A DNA stretch of 64,000 bases from Arthrobacter globiformis (GTDB lineage: Bacteria; Actinomycetota; Actinomycetes; Actinomycetales; Micrococcaceae), in the NCBI RefSeq assembly GCF_003261175.1, contig NZ_QLNP01000098.1, positions 369,478-433,477 of the forward strand, given 5' to 3'. Shown here piece after piece: positions 44,405-53,195 of the stretch. Every line of letters starts with the position of its first letter. The stretch's first letter is position 1. Below the pieces are notes generated by a model, which was not told where the DNA came from, did not search any database, and was given only the letters and a program-made list of their open reading frames with translations. The position numbers and the translations under genes were made by a program.

Positions 44405-45117
44405 TGGAGTGGCTCCTGGCGAACAGCCCCATGGTCTTTGAACGGGCCGGCCAGCACCTGGTGCTGGCCCTGGTTCCGATGGTCCTGGGCCTGGTGATCT
44501 CCATCCCGCTGGCACAGTTCTCGCGGCGGCACAGCGTACTCCGCCAGCTCGTGTCTACCGTGAGCTCGCTGCTCTACACCATCCCGTCACTCGCGCTGTT
44601 CATCATTCTTCCGCCGCTGCTGGGAACGCGGATCCTCGACCCGCTCAACGTCATCGTCGCCCTGACCATCTACGCCGTGGCGCTGATGGTGCGGGCCGCC
44701 ATGGACGCCTTCGACTCCGTGGATGACGACCTCCGGCAGGCGGCCGTCGCCATGGGCTACAAGCCTGCGGCCCGGTTCCTGCAGATCGACCTGCCGCTGT
44801 CCCTGCCCGTGATGTTCGCCGGCCTCCGTGTGGTGTCCGTGAGTAACATTTCGTTGGTGAGCGTCGCCGCCCTGCTGGGCGTGGGAAATCTCGGGATGCT
44901 CTTCACGGACGGGCTCCAGCGGAACTTCGTCACGGAAGTGGTGGTGGGGATTATCGCCATCCTGCTGCTGGCAGTGGTGATGGACGCGCTGCTGGTGATC
45001 CTGGAACGGGTCCTCACCCCCTGGACCAGGGCCGGCTCAATAAAGACAGACGCGCACGCCCGGTCCGGCGCCGAGTTCATCGCGGACGCCAAAGTCCACA
45101 CGGGGGCGGGCTCATGA
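44404..45117 (+). CDS. Quaternary amine ABC transporter permease (OpuCB/OpuCD-like)
   Basis: 237 residues, about six helices, with the EAA-type loop QAAVAMGYKPAARFLQIDLP that contacts the ATPase. It shares one base with the preceding stop (TGATG), so the two are translationally coupled; a longer frame starting at 44188 is excluded by that overlap. Together with the next permease it should form the membrane channel of the importer. Confidence 0.88.
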   Translation: MEWLLANSPMVFERAGQHLVLALVPMVLGLVISIPLAQFSRRHSVLRQLVSTVSSLLYTIPSLALFIILPPLLGTRILDPLNVIVALTIYAVALMVRAAMDAFDSVDDDLRQAAVAMGYKPAARFLQIDLPLSLPVMFAGLRVVSVSNISLVSVAALLGVGNLGMLFTDGLQRNFVTEVVVGIIAILLLAVVMDALLVILERVLTPWTRAGSIKTDAHARSGAEFIADAKVHTGAGS

Positions 45118-45857
45118 ACATCTTCACCGAAACCTTCGCGTGGCTCGCCGATCCCTTGCACTGGTCCGGTCCGGGCGGCATCCCCGTCCGCCTGCTCGAG
45201 CACCTGCAGTACAGCTTCCTGGTCCTCATCATCGCCGCCGCCATCGCTGTCCCGGTCGGCCTGTACATCGGGCACACCGGCAGGGGCCGCGTGGTGGCCG
45301 TGGCCGTGGCGGGCGCCCTCCGCGCCCTTCCCACGCTCGGACTCCTGGTGCTGTTCGCGCTCGTGGCCGGAAGCGGCCTCATGCCGCCGGTGTGGGCGCT
45401 GGTCATCCTTACGGTGCCGCCGCTGCTGGCCGGCACCTACGCCGGCATTTCCAGCGTGGATTCAAACGTGGTGGACGCCGCCCGGGCCATGGGCATGAAA
45501 GAGCTGCAGGTCCTTTTCGGCGTGGAGGTTCCCAACGGACTCCTCGTGATGTTCGGCGGTATCCGCACCGCCGTGCTGCAGGTGATCGCCACCGTGTCGG
45601 TGGTGGCCTACCTTCCGCTCGGCGGCCTGGGGCGCTACCTGTTCGACGGGCTGGTGCTTCAGGACTTCCCGCGGATGCTGGCCGGTTCGCTGCTCATCGC
45701 GGCGCTGGCGATCGTCGTCGACCTCGTCCTGGCGGCCGTGCAGCGGCTGGTCGTTTCACCGGGACTTTCCGCACGTTCCAAGGGCGGCCGCAAGGCCGCC
45801 ACCGATCTCTCGGCTGCCGCACCCGCGGCGGCCGCTGTTCAAGGAGGCACCGCATGA
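45114..45857 (+). CDS. Quaternary amine ABC transporter permease, second subunit
   Basis: 247 residues, six helices, with the permease loop DAARAMGMKELQVLFGVEVP. ATG 45114 overlaps the previous stop (ATGA). Two different permeases plus one ATPase and one binding protein is the OpuC layout. The C-terminal 25 residues are Ala-rich. Confidence 0.88.
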   Translation: MNIFTETFAWLADPLHWSGPGGIPVRLLEHLQYSFLVLIIAAAIAVPVGLYIGHTGRGRVVAVAVAGALRALPTLGLLVLFALVAGSGLMPPVWALVILTVPPLLAGTYAGISSVDSNVVDAARAMGMKELQVLFGVEVPNGLLVMFGGIRTAVLQVIATVSVVAYLPLGGLGRYLFDGLVLQDFPRMLAGSLLIAALAIVVDLVLAAVQRLVVSPGLSARSKGGRKAATDLSAAAPAAAAVQGGTA

Positions 45858-46813
45858 AGTACCCCGTCCGCACGACTCTTACCCGCCGTGGCCTGGGCGG
45901 CCTCGCCGCCGGTGTCGGCGTCGCCCTTGCCCTGTCCGCCTGCAGCAGCGGCAGTCCGCTGTCGTCCCCCTCCACGAGTGCAGCCGGCGGTGCCACCTCC
46001 GGCGGTTCCCTCGTGGTCGGCTCCGCGGATTTCCCGGAAAGCCAGATCATCGCCGAGATCTACGCCGGCGCCCTGAACGCTGCCGGTGTCACCGCCACCA
46101 CCAAGCCCAACATCGGCTCGCGGGAGATCTACTTCAAGGCGGTGCAGGACGGGTCGGTGGACGTTGTTCCGGACTACTCCGGCAACCTCCTGTCCCACGT
46201 TGACCCGCAGGCTGCCGAGGTCACGCCGGAGGACATCGTCAAGGCACTGCCGGGCAAGCTGCCGCAGGGTCTCGCCGTGCTGGACCCATCCAAGGCCGAG
46301 GACAAGGACGCCATGGTGGTAACCAAGGCCACCGCGGAGAAGTACCAGCTGAAGTCGATCGAGGACCTGGCCAAGGTCTGCAAAGACCTGACCATGGCCG
46401 CGCCGGCAACGTTTGAAACCCGGTCCTACGGGTTCCCGGGGCTGAAGAAGAATTACAACTGCGAACTCAAGGGACTCAAGCCGTTCAGCGACGGCGGCGG
46501 CAACCTGACGCTGCAGGCGCTCCTGAGCGACGAGGTGCAGGTGGCCGACATCTTCACCACCACGCCGTCCATAGCCGACAACGACCTGGTTGTGCTGGAG
46601 GATCCGAAAAACAACTTCAAGGCCCAGCAGGTGCTCCCGCTATACAACACCGCGAAGGTGACGGACAAGGCCAAGGAGGCGCTCAACAACGTCTCCAAGA
46701 CCCTCACCACCGAGGATCTGATCAACCTCAACCGTGCGGTGAGCGGAAGCCAGAAGCAGAACGCCAAGGATGCGGCCGCTGCGTGGCTCAAGGACAAGGG
46801 CATCGTCAAGTAG
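45854..46813 (+). CDS. Quaternary amine ABC transporter substrate-binding lipoprotein (OpuCC-like)
   Basis: 319 residues. The signal ends at the lipobox LALSACSSG (Cys 30). The mature part is OpuAC-like: GSADFPESQIIAEIYAGALN, DVVPDYSGNLLSHVDP and the C-terminal DLINLNRAVSG. It binds glycine betaine, choline or similar amines outside the cell. ATG 45854 overlaps the permease stop and has AAGGAGG eight bases upstream. A perfect 17-bp hairpin follows the operon. Confidence 0.9.
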   Translation: MKYPVRTTLTRRGLGGLAAGVGVALALSACSSGSPLSSPSTSAAGGATSGGSLVVGSADFPESQIIAEIYAGALNAAGVTATTKPNIGSREIYFKAVQDGSVDVVPDYSGNLLSHVDPQAAEVTPEDIVKALPGKLPQGLAVLDPSKAEDKDAMVVTKATAEKYQLKSIEDLAKVCKDLTMAAPATFETRSYGFPGLKKNYNCELKGLKPFSDGGGNLTLQALLSDEVQVADIFTTTPSIADNDLVVLEDPKNNFKAQQVLPLYNTAKVTDKAKEALNNVSKTLTTEDLINLNRAVSGSQKQNAKDAAAAWLKDKGIVK

Positions 46814-46836
46814 GCCCTCTGGCTCACTAGGAAGTA

Positions 46837-46879
46837 CGACGGCGGCTGCCGGTTCCGCGGGGACCGGCAGCCGCCGTCG
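46837..46879 (+). terminator. Hairpin terminator of the OpuC-type operon
   Basis: Perfect 17-bp stem (46837-46853 with 46863-46879), 9-base loop, 23 bases after the operon. There is no T-tract, so it may act as a stabilising 3' hairpin instead of a simple terminator. Confidence 0.65.
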
Positions 46880-46907
46880 GCGTTAAGTGGGGGACGGACC
46901 CAACTCA

Positions 46908-46955
46908 CTCGCAGTTGTTGTCGTTTTGAACCCTCAAAACGACAACAACTGCGAG
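46908..46955. repeat. Perfect 22-bp palindrome, REP-like
   Basis: Bases 46908-46929 are the exact reverse complement of 46934-46955, with a 4-base loop ACCC. The arms (CTCGCAGTTGTTGTCGTTTT and one more A/T step) are richer in A+T than the surrounding region. Confidence 0.8.
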
Positions 46956-47045
46956 CTACTTGGGCGAGGGCAGCCGTTGACTGGCCCGGCGGGTCCGTGT
47001 CATCTGTGTGAGGCACGTCTCCCCGGAAGTACATCCCGCTTGTGG

Positions 47046-47057
47046 CATATTTGATGA
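47046..47057 (+). promoter_or_regulatory. Possible leaderless promoter of the aminotransferase
   Basis: CATATT at 47046-47051, six bases, then ATG 47058. The first base differs from TANNNT. Confidence 0.35.
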
Positions 47058-48278
47058 ATGGCAGAATTCAAGCAGTCCACCAAGCTTCATAATGTCCTTT
47101 ACGACATCCGTGGACCGATTCTTCAGGCCGCCCAGCAGATGGAGGCAGAGGGTCACCGCATCCTCAAACTGAACATCGGCAACCCCGCACCCTTCGGGTT
47201 TGAAGCGCCGGACGCGATCCTGGTGGACATGATCCGCCACCTGCCCCACGCCCAGGGATACAGCGATTCCCGCGGCATCTTCTCCGCCCGCACCGCCGTC
47301 TCGCAGTACTACCAGACGCGCGGCATCCAGAGCATCCACGTGGACGACATCTACCTCGGCAACGGCGTCAGCGAACTCATCACGATGTCGCTGATGGCCC
47401 TGCTCGAAGAGGGCGACGAGATCCTGATCCCCACCCCGGACTATCCGCTGTGGACCGCCTCAGTGGCGCTGGCGGGCGGCCGTCCGGTGCACTACCTCTG
47501 CGACGAGGAGTCCGGCTGGCAGCCGGACCTGGAGGACCTCGAGGCCAAGATTACGCCCCGGACCAAGGGCATCGTGGTCATAAACCCGAACAACCCCACC
47601 GGCGCGGTGTACCCGGAAAGTACGCTGCGCAAGATCGTTGCCCTGGCGGAAAAACACGGGCTGGTCATTTTTGCCGATGAGATCTACGAAAAGATCCTCT
47701 ACGAAGATGCCGTGCACGTGAACATGGCCGGGCTCACGGGCGACGACGTGCTGTGCCTGACCTTCAGCGGGCTGTCCAAGGCCTACCGCGTCTGCGGTTA
47801 CCGGGCGGGATGGATGGCCATCTCCGGGCCCAAGAAGGAGGCCGCTGACTACCTCGAGGGCATCAACCTGCTGGCCAACATGCGGCTCTGCGCCAACGTT
47901 CCGGCCCAGCACGCCATCCAGACTGCCCTGGGCGGGTACCAGAGCATCAACGACCTCATCCTGCCCGGCGGGAGGTTGCTGGAACAGCGGAACAAGGCAT
48001 ACGACATGCTCAACGCGATCCCCGGGGTCAGCACGCAGCAGGCGAGGGGAGCGCTCTACTTGTTCCCGAAGCTTGACCCAGAGGTCTACAGCATCCGGGA
48101 CGACGAAAAGTTTGTGCTGGACCTGCTCAAGGAACAGAAGATCCTGGTTTCCCACGGCCGGGCGTTCAACTGGGTCCGGCCCGACCACTTCCGGATGGTC
48201 ACTCTGCCCAACGTCAAGGATATCGAGGAAGCAATTGGCCGGATGGGAGACTTCCTCAGCAGGTATCAGGGGAACTAG
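47058..48278 (+). CDS. PLP-dependent aminotransferase (AlaA-like)
   Basis: 406 residues, class I/II aminotransferase. The PLP-binding lysine is in GLSKAYRVCGYRAGW, the phosphate-contacting Asp in IFADEIYEKILY, and NPNNPTGAVYPE precedes it. The N-terminal KLNIGNPAPFGFEAPD is characteristic of the alanine aminotransferase AlaA subgroup. It most likely moves amino groups between alanine and 2-oxoglutarate/pyruvate. PPK2 follows after 35 bases on the same strand. Confidence 0.9.
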   Translation: MAEFKQSTKLHNVLYDIRGPILQAAQQMEAEGHRILKLNIGNPAPFGFEAPDAILVDMIRHLPHAQGYSDSRGIFSARTAVSQYYQTRGIQSIHVDDIYLGNGVSELITMSLMALLEEGDEILIPTPDYPLWTASVALAGGRPVHYLCDEESGWQPDLEDLEAKITPRTKGIVVINPNNPTGAVYPESTLRKIVALAEKHGLVIFADEIYEKILYEDAVHVNMAGLTGDDVLCLTFSGLSKAYRVCGYRAGWMAISGPKKEAADYLEGINLLANMRLCANVPAQHAIQTALGGYQSINDLILPGGRLLEQRNKAYDMLNAIPGVSTQQARGALYLFPKLDPEVYSIRDDEKFVLDLLKEQKILVSHGRAFNWVRPDHFRMVTLPNVKDIEEAIGRMGDFLSRYQGN

Positions 48279-48313
48279 CCTTTACCCACAGACAACAGTG
48301 GAAAGAGGTCCCC

Positions 48314-49168
48314 ATGGCCAGCCTTGCGGAATTTACGGAGTTGCCCTCCAAATCACTGAAAGTCGGTAAAGGATTCAAGCTGGCAGATGTGGACCCGGAT
48401 GCCACCCCCGGTTACCCCGGAAACAAGGCGGACGGCGAAACGCTCCTTGAGGAACTCGATGACAAACTCGCGGACCTTCAGGAACGGCTGTTTGCCGAGT
48501 CCAAGTTCGGCGGCACCAAGCGGGTCCTGCTGATCCTGCAGGGAATGGACACCGCCGGCAAGGGCGGAATTGTGAAGCACGTGCTGGGGGCCATGGATCC
48601 GCAGGGCGTGAAGTTCAAGTCCTTCAAGGCTCCCACACCGGAAGAACAGGCTTACGACTTCCTCTGGCGCATCGAAAAGGAAGTGCCGGCCGCCGGGATG
48701 CTGGGGGTCTTTGACCGATCCCACTACGAGGACGTTCTGATCCACAAGGTCCACCGCTGGGCGGACCCGAAGGAGCTTGAGCGGCGCTATCGCGCCATTA
48801 ACGAGTTCGAGGCCCGACAGGTGTCAGTGGGCACGAGGGTGATCAAGGTCATGCTGCACATCAGCAACGAGGAGCAGAAGGAGCGGCTGCTGGCCAGGCT
48901 GGACAATCCGGCCAAGCACTGGAAGTACAACACCGGGGACCTGAAAGAGCGCGCTTTCTGGGACGACTACATGGAGGCGTACCAGGCGGCGTTCGACGCG
49001 ACCAACTCCGATCACGCCCCGTGGTACGCCGTGCCCGCCAACAAAAAGTGGTACGCGCGGATTGCGGTCCAGCAACTGCTGCTGGAGGCGCTCCAAGAGC
49101 TTGAACTGGAGTGGCCCAAGGCCGAGTTCGATGTTGAGGCTGAGCGCCGCCTCGTCGAGCGGTCCTGA
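48314..49168 (+). CDS. Polyphosphate kinase 2 family nucleotide phosphotransferase
   Basis: 284 residues. Walker A is GMDTAGKGG and the lid/Walker B region FDRSHYEDVLIHKVHRW; LKERAFWDDYMEAYQAAF is a PPK2 marker. PPK2 enzymes transfer phosphate between polyphosphate and nucleoside mono- or diphosphates, in the direction of ATP/GTP or polyP depending on class. The class cannot be fixed by eye. ATG 48314 has AGAGG upstream. Confidence 0.88.
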   Translation: MASLAEFTELPSKSLKVGKGFKLADVDPDATPGYPGNKADGETLLEELDDKLADLQERLFAESKFGGTKRVLLILQGMDTAGKGGIVKHVLGAMDPQGVKFKSFKAPTPEEQAYDFLWRIEKEVPAAGMLGVFDRSHYEDVLIHKVHRWADPKELERRYRAINEFEARQVSVGTRVIKVMLHISNEEQKERLLARLDNPAKHWKYNTGDLKERAFWDDYMEAYQAAFDATNSDHAPWYAVPANKKWYARIAVQQLLLEALQELELEWPKAEFDVEAERRLVERS

Positions 49169-49220
49169 CCAGGCCGGGCGGTCCTCAGCCGGGCCTCACC
49201 CCGGCTGGATCCCGCTGGCT

Positions 49221-49496
49221 TCAGCTGTCCTTGCGGGCAGCCGCGAGCCTCTTCCGGGCGCCCTCCAGCCAGTCTTCGCAGCGCCGTGCCAAGGCCTCGC
49301 CCCGCTCCCACAGAGCCAGGGAATCCTCAAGGCTGGTCCCGCCGGCCTCAAGCTTCGAAACCACAGCGACCAGCTGTTCCCGTGCTTCCTCATAGCTGAG
49401 GGCATCGATGTCCGGAGGAAGCGCGGGGCCGGGCTGGGCCGAGGTGTTTTGTTCCGGGCTGTGCTGCTGATCTGTATGGATGGTTGGATCTGTCAT
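49221..49496 (-). CDS. xseB: Exodeoxyribonuclease VII small subunit
   Basis: 91 residues. The family core SYEEAREQLVAVVSKLEAGG followed by TSLEDSLALWERGEALARRC is complete, after a Gln/Ala/Pro-rich N-terminal 30 residues that looks disordered. It binds XseA to make the ssDNA exonuclease. It lies 82 bases downstream of xseA on the same strand. Confidence 0.93.
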   Translation of the reverse strand: MTDPTIHTDQQHSPEQNTSAQPGPALPPDIDALSYEEAREQLVAVVSKLEAGGTSLEDSLALWERGEALARRCEDWLEGARKRLAAARKDS

Positions 49497-49578
49497 GGTT
49501 ACTGGCCTGTCGTGTCGGAGGTGCTGTCATTCGGTGCTGGCGTCATTTGAGGTGCCGGTCATGGGCCACCCGGCTTAC

Positions 49579-50862
49579 TTATGGGGCGCCGGTGGATTCC
49601 GCGCCGAACCGTCCGCCGGCCACCCTGACCGCGAGCGGTGTTCCGGCAGGGGCCTGGGTCGGTTGGCGGACAACCGCCCCGGCGGAGCCGGAAAGCTGCA
49701 CCACGGCGTAGCCGCGGTCCAGGGTCTGCTGCGGTGACAATGCCCGGACCTGCGCCTGGAGGTGGACCAGCTGGTCGGAAGCCCTCGTCACGGCTGCACT
49801 GATGGCCGCCGTGGACCGGCGGGTCAGCCGTTCCACGTCATCCGCGCGCGCCGTGATCATGCTCTCCGGGGCCGCGAGGACCGGGCGGGACCGGATCGCG
49901 GCCAGACGGTCCGTTTCCCGGGCCACCATCATAGTGACGGAGCGCCGCAGCTGGGCTTCAGCCTGCCGGACCCGGGCAAGTTCCTCCGAAACTTCCGGCA
50001 CGATCCGCTTGGCTGCGTCCGTGGGCGTGGAGGCCCGGAGGTCGGCGACGTCGTCCAGGATGGGCCGGTCCGCCTCATGCCCGATTGCACTGACCACCGG
50101 GGTCACCGTGGCCGCCACGGCGCGGATGAGTTCCTCGCTGCTAAACGGCAGCAGGTCCTCCAGCGCGCCGCCTCCGCGGGCGATCACGATCACGTCCACC
50201 TCGGGACGGGCATCGAGTTCGCGCAGCGCCTTGACCATCTGGGATACGGCGGTGTTGCCCTGCACCGCGACCTCGCGGATCTCGAATTCGACTGCCGGCC
50301 AGCGCAGGGCAGCGTTGCGCAGGACGTCTTTCTTGGCATCGGAGTCGCGGCCGGTGATGAGCCCGATCCGGTGGGGGAGCAGGGGCAGACGCTTTTTCCG
50401 CGATTCCGCGAACAGTCCTTCAGCGGCCAGGGCATGGCGGAGCCGTTCGATCCGCGCGAGGAGATCGCCCAGTCCCACAGGGCGGATGTCCTTCACGGAC
50501 ATGTTCAGGCGCCCGGTCTTCAGCCAGAACTCGGGCTTGAGCAGGGCCACCACCCGGCTTCCGCGCTCCAGCGGCGTTTCCTGCCGGTCGAGCAGTTTGG
50601 ACCAGATGGAGGCGGGCAGGGAGATCTCGGCGTCCACATCCCGGAGCGTAAGGAACGCACTGCCGCCGCGCCGGTTAAGTTCGATGACCTGCCCTTCAAC
50701 CCAGGCTGCCGGAGCCCGCTCGATGTGGGTCTTGAGCTTCTGGGAGAGCAACTGCAGCGGCCAGGGGTTGTCCGGGCTTGTCTCGGCCGCGGTGGCAGGC
50801 ACCGTGCTGGTGCCGACAGCAGGGGCCGTGCCGGGTACAGGGACAGTGGCGTTTTCAGCCAT
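49579..50862 (-). CDS. xseA: Exodeoxyribonuclease VII large subunit
   Basis: 427 residues. An N-terminal OB-fold (about 50-130) is followed by the catalytic domain with IGLITGRDSDAKKDVLRNAA, VDVIVIARGGGALEDLLPFS and VVSAIGHEADRPILDDVADL, all family hallmarks. With XseB it degrades single-stranded DNA and is used in mismatch and repair pathways. The divergent gene at 51166 is separated by about 300 bases. Confidence 0.95.
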   Translation of the reverse strand: MAENATVPVPGTAPAVGTSTVPATAAETSPDNPWPLQLLSQKLKTHIERAPAAWVEGQVIELNRRGGSAFLTLRDVDAEISLPASIWSKLLDRQETPLERGSRVVALLKPEFWLKTGRLNMSVKDIRPVGLGDLLARIERLRHALAAEGLFAESRKKRLPLLPHRIGLITGRDSDAKKDVLRNAALRWPAVEFEIREVAVQGNTAVSQMVKALRELDARPEVDVIVIARGGGALEDLLPFSSEELIRAVAATVTPVVSAIGHEADRPILDDVADLRASTPTDAAKRIVPEVSEELARVRQAEAQLRRSVTMMVARETDRLAAIRSRPVLAAPESMITARADDVERLTRRSTAAISAAVTRASDQLVHLQAQVRALSPQQTLDRGYAVVQLSGSAGAVVRQPTQAPAGTPLAVRVAGGRFGAESTGAP

Positions 50863-51165
50863 GTGCAGCCCCGTTGGCGGCGAATGCCAGTTGCATGGTC
50901 GCGGTCCTTTGCCTGTGGATGGTGCGTGCGCGGTGGGTTAATCAACTCTATCCATAGCTGTATCACCGGGCTGCGACATTGTTGATAACGCGGCATTTGC
51001 AGCGACTGCTAATAACCCGGCAAACTGGGTGGTCCGGCATTTTGATCGCTGGCATCTTTGATCGCCCTACTTTTCCGATAGTGGGACGGCGCGCCTAGGA
51101 TTGCAGTGTCCTGCTGACCAGCCAGGCACCCGACCAGCCGAGAAACCCGACCAGCTAGGAATCCC
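50863..51165. other. 303-bp divergent intergenic region
   Basis: No gene. Between xseA and the 51166 gene. TAGGAT at 51096-51101 is a candidate -10 for the plus strand. Otherwise I see only AT-richer spacer around 50935-51010. Confidence 0.5.
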
Positions 51166-52014
51166 TTGCGCTCATTTCTTGCGGCCTTGGCCGTCATCCT
51201 TGGTCTCCTCCTCTCCGCCGCCGCCGTTCCGGCCATCTGGGTGGACCGCAACATCGTGCAGGAAGATGGTTTCGTAGCCCTGGCGGCACCGCTGGGCAAG
51301 GATCCGGACTTCCAGAAGCGCCTGGCGACCGCCGCCGTCAACAGCATTGATACCGGCGGCACCATCCCGGTGCAGGCGGCCGAACTGGTCCGGCCGGTGC
51401 TGGAGAAGGCGGCAACCTCCCTCACCGGCTTGCCCGAGTACCCGGCTGCCTGGGAAGAGACGCTTCGAAAGAGCCACCGGCTCAACTTCGCCGATCCGGC
51501 ATCCCTTCCCCCCGAAGCTGATTCGAGCACCTCGCTGACCTTGGACGTGGCCCCGCTCGTCGCTCTCGCAGCCAAGCAGATTTCCAGCCAGGTTGGTGTT
51601 CCGCTGGAAGCCCCGGGCCAGACCTTGGTGAGCATCGGCCAGACGAACCAGCGCCAGCTCGTTGAACGGGTTTCGGCCTACTCTCCGCTCGGATACAGCC
51701 TTGCCGTCGGTGCCGGGGTGGCGTTCCTCCTGGCGCTCGTGACTGCCCGCCGGCGGTGGAAAGTCCTGGCCGGCATAGGAGTGGGCGCACTGGCTCTTTC
51801 CGGACTGTGGACGCTGGCGTCCCGCTGGGCCGCCGACGCCGTGATGGGCACCGCGAGCGGAAACGAGATGGCAGACCTGTTCAAGCGGGAGTTTGTTGCC
51901 GCTTCCGCTGCCGGGTTTGCGTCCTGGACGCTGGCGGCGGCGATCGTCGGTGTGGTCCTGGTGGCGGCAGGCCTGCTGCTCAGGCTGGTCGGCGGTCCTG
52001 CCCGCGGACGATGA
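51166..52014 (+). CDS. Secreted or membrane hypothetical protein with three helices
   Basis: 282 residues, no family recognised. An N-terminal helix or signal LAALAVILGLLLSAAAVPAI is followed by an extracytoplasmic domain of about 140 residues. Three more helices follow, including AVGAGVAFLLALVTARRRWK and AAAIVGVVLVAAGLLLRLVG. The start is TTG 51166 with AGGAA eleven bases upstream. It runs toward ispH and may share its regulation, although ispH has its own -10. Confidence 0.7.
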   Translation: MRSFLAALAVILGLLLSAAAVPAIWVDRNIVQEDGFVALAAPLGKDPDFQKRLATAAVNSIDTGGTIPVQAAELVRPVLEKAATSLTGLPEYPAAWEETLRKSHRLNFADPASLPPEADSSTSLTLDVAPLVALAAKQISSQVGVPLEAPGQTLVSIGQTNQRQLVERVSAYSPLGYSLAVGAGVAFLLALVTARRRWKVLAGIGVGALALSGLWTLASRWAADAVMGTASGNEMADLFKREFVAASAAGFASWTLAAAIVGVVLVAAGLLLRLVGGPARGR

Positions 52015-52042
52015 GCTGCCAGGATGCCTGCGGCCCAGCCGG

Positions 52043-52054
52043 TAGCATGGAACA
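52043..52054 (+). promoter_or_regulatory. Leaderless promoter of ispH
   Basis: TAGCAT at 52043-52048, six bases, then ATG 52055. Confidence 0.55.
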
Positions 52055-53131
52055 ATGACTTCCTCTGCAGTTTCCCTTTCGATGCCAACCGTCCCGCGCC
52101 GGCGGCGTTCGCCGGAGGAAGTGCTCGCGGCGGCACCGGTCCCGGGCCCGAAGAGGGTTCTGCTGGCGGCTCCCCGCGGATACTGCGCGGGCGTTGACCG
52201 CGCGGTCATCGCCGTCGAGAAGGCCCTGCAGCACTATGGACCGCCGGTTTATGTCCGGAAACAGATTGTCCATAACGTGCACGTGGTCAGCTCCCTTGAG
52301 GAGCAGGGCGCCATCTTCGTGGACGAAACTGATGAAGTGCCCGAGGGCGCCCTGGTCATCTTCTCGGCCCACGGCGTGTCCCCGGCTGTGGTCCAGTCCG
52401 CCGAGGACCGCGGACTGCGCACCATTGATGCCACCTGCCCGCTCGTGACCAAGGTCCACAAGGAAGCCGTCCGCTTCGCCAAGGACGACTTCGACATCCT
52501 CCTGATCGGCCACGACGGCCACGAAGAGGTTGAAGGAACGGCCGGCGAAGCTCCCCAACACATCCAGATCATCAACGGCCCCCATGAGGTGGACAAGGTG
52601 ACGGTACGGGATCCCGAAAAGGTCATCTGGCTTTCGCAGACCACGCTCAGCGTGGACGAGACCATGGAGACCGTCCGGCTGCTCAAGGACCGGTTCCCCA
52701 CGCTCCAGGATCCGCCCAGCGACGACATCTGCTACGCCACAACCAACCGTCAGGTGGCCATCAAGAAGATCGCGCCCCAGGCCGATCTGGTGATCGTGGT
52801 CGGTTCGGCCAACTCCTCCAACTCCGTCCGCCTCGTCGAGGTGGCGCTCGAGTACGGCGCCAAGGCGTCGTACCGGGTCGACTTCGCCAACGAGGTGGAC
52901 GAGTCCTGGTTCGAGGGTGTTGCCACGGTGGGCGTTACCTCGGGCGCGTCCGTTCCGGAGGTCCTGGTCAAGGATGTGCTCCGGCTCCTGGCCGACTACG
53001 GATACGACGCTGTTGAGGAAATTGTGACTGCGGAGGAGGACCTGCTCTTCTCCCTGCCGAAGGAGCTCCGTGCCACGCTCAAGGAGGCAGGGGACGTATC
53101 CCGCGCCCTCGGCGGCCGCCGCTCGCGCTAG
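52055..53131 (+). CDS. ispH: 4-hydroxy-3-methylbut-2-enyl diphosphate reductase
   Basis: 358 residues. Last step of the MEP isoprenoid pathway, an oxygen-sensitive [4Fe-4S] enzyme. The three cluster cysteines are in [28 protein letters not shown] and [12 protein letters not shown], and the substrate-binding [11 protein letters not shown] is present. The first 28 residues are an extra basic segment common in actinobacterial orthologues. ATG 52055 sits six bases after a -10. A strong bidirectional terminator follows 11 bases after the stop. Confidence 0.96.
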   Translation: MTSSAVSLSMPTVPRRRRSPEEVLAAAPVPGPKRVLLAAPRGYCAGVDRAVIAVEKALQHYGPPVYVRKQIVHNVHVVSSLEEQGAIFVDETDEVPEGALVIFSAHGVSPAVVQSAEDRGLRTIDATCPLVTKVHKEAVRFAKDDFDILLIGHDGHEEVEGTAGEAPQHIQIINGPHEVDKVTVRDPEKVIWLSQTTLSVDETMETVRLLKDRFPTLQDPPSDDICYATTNRQVAIKKIAPQADLVIVVGSANSSNSVRLVEVALEYGAKASYRVDFANEVDESWFEGVATVGVTSGASVPEVLVKDVLRLLADYGYDAVEEIVTAEEDLLFSLPKELRATLKEAGDVSRALGGRRSR

Positions 53132-53142
53132 CAGCCGCGGAT

Positions 53143-53187
53143 AACGCACGACGCCGGAACTCACGTTGAGTTCCGGCGTCGTGCGTT
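53143..53187. terminator. Bidirectional terminator between ispH and rmuC
   Basis: Perfect 21-bp stem (53143-53163 with 53167-53187) and 3-base loop. It lies between two converging genes and can end both transcripts. Confidence 0.85.
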
Positions 53188-53195
53188 TCGGCGCT

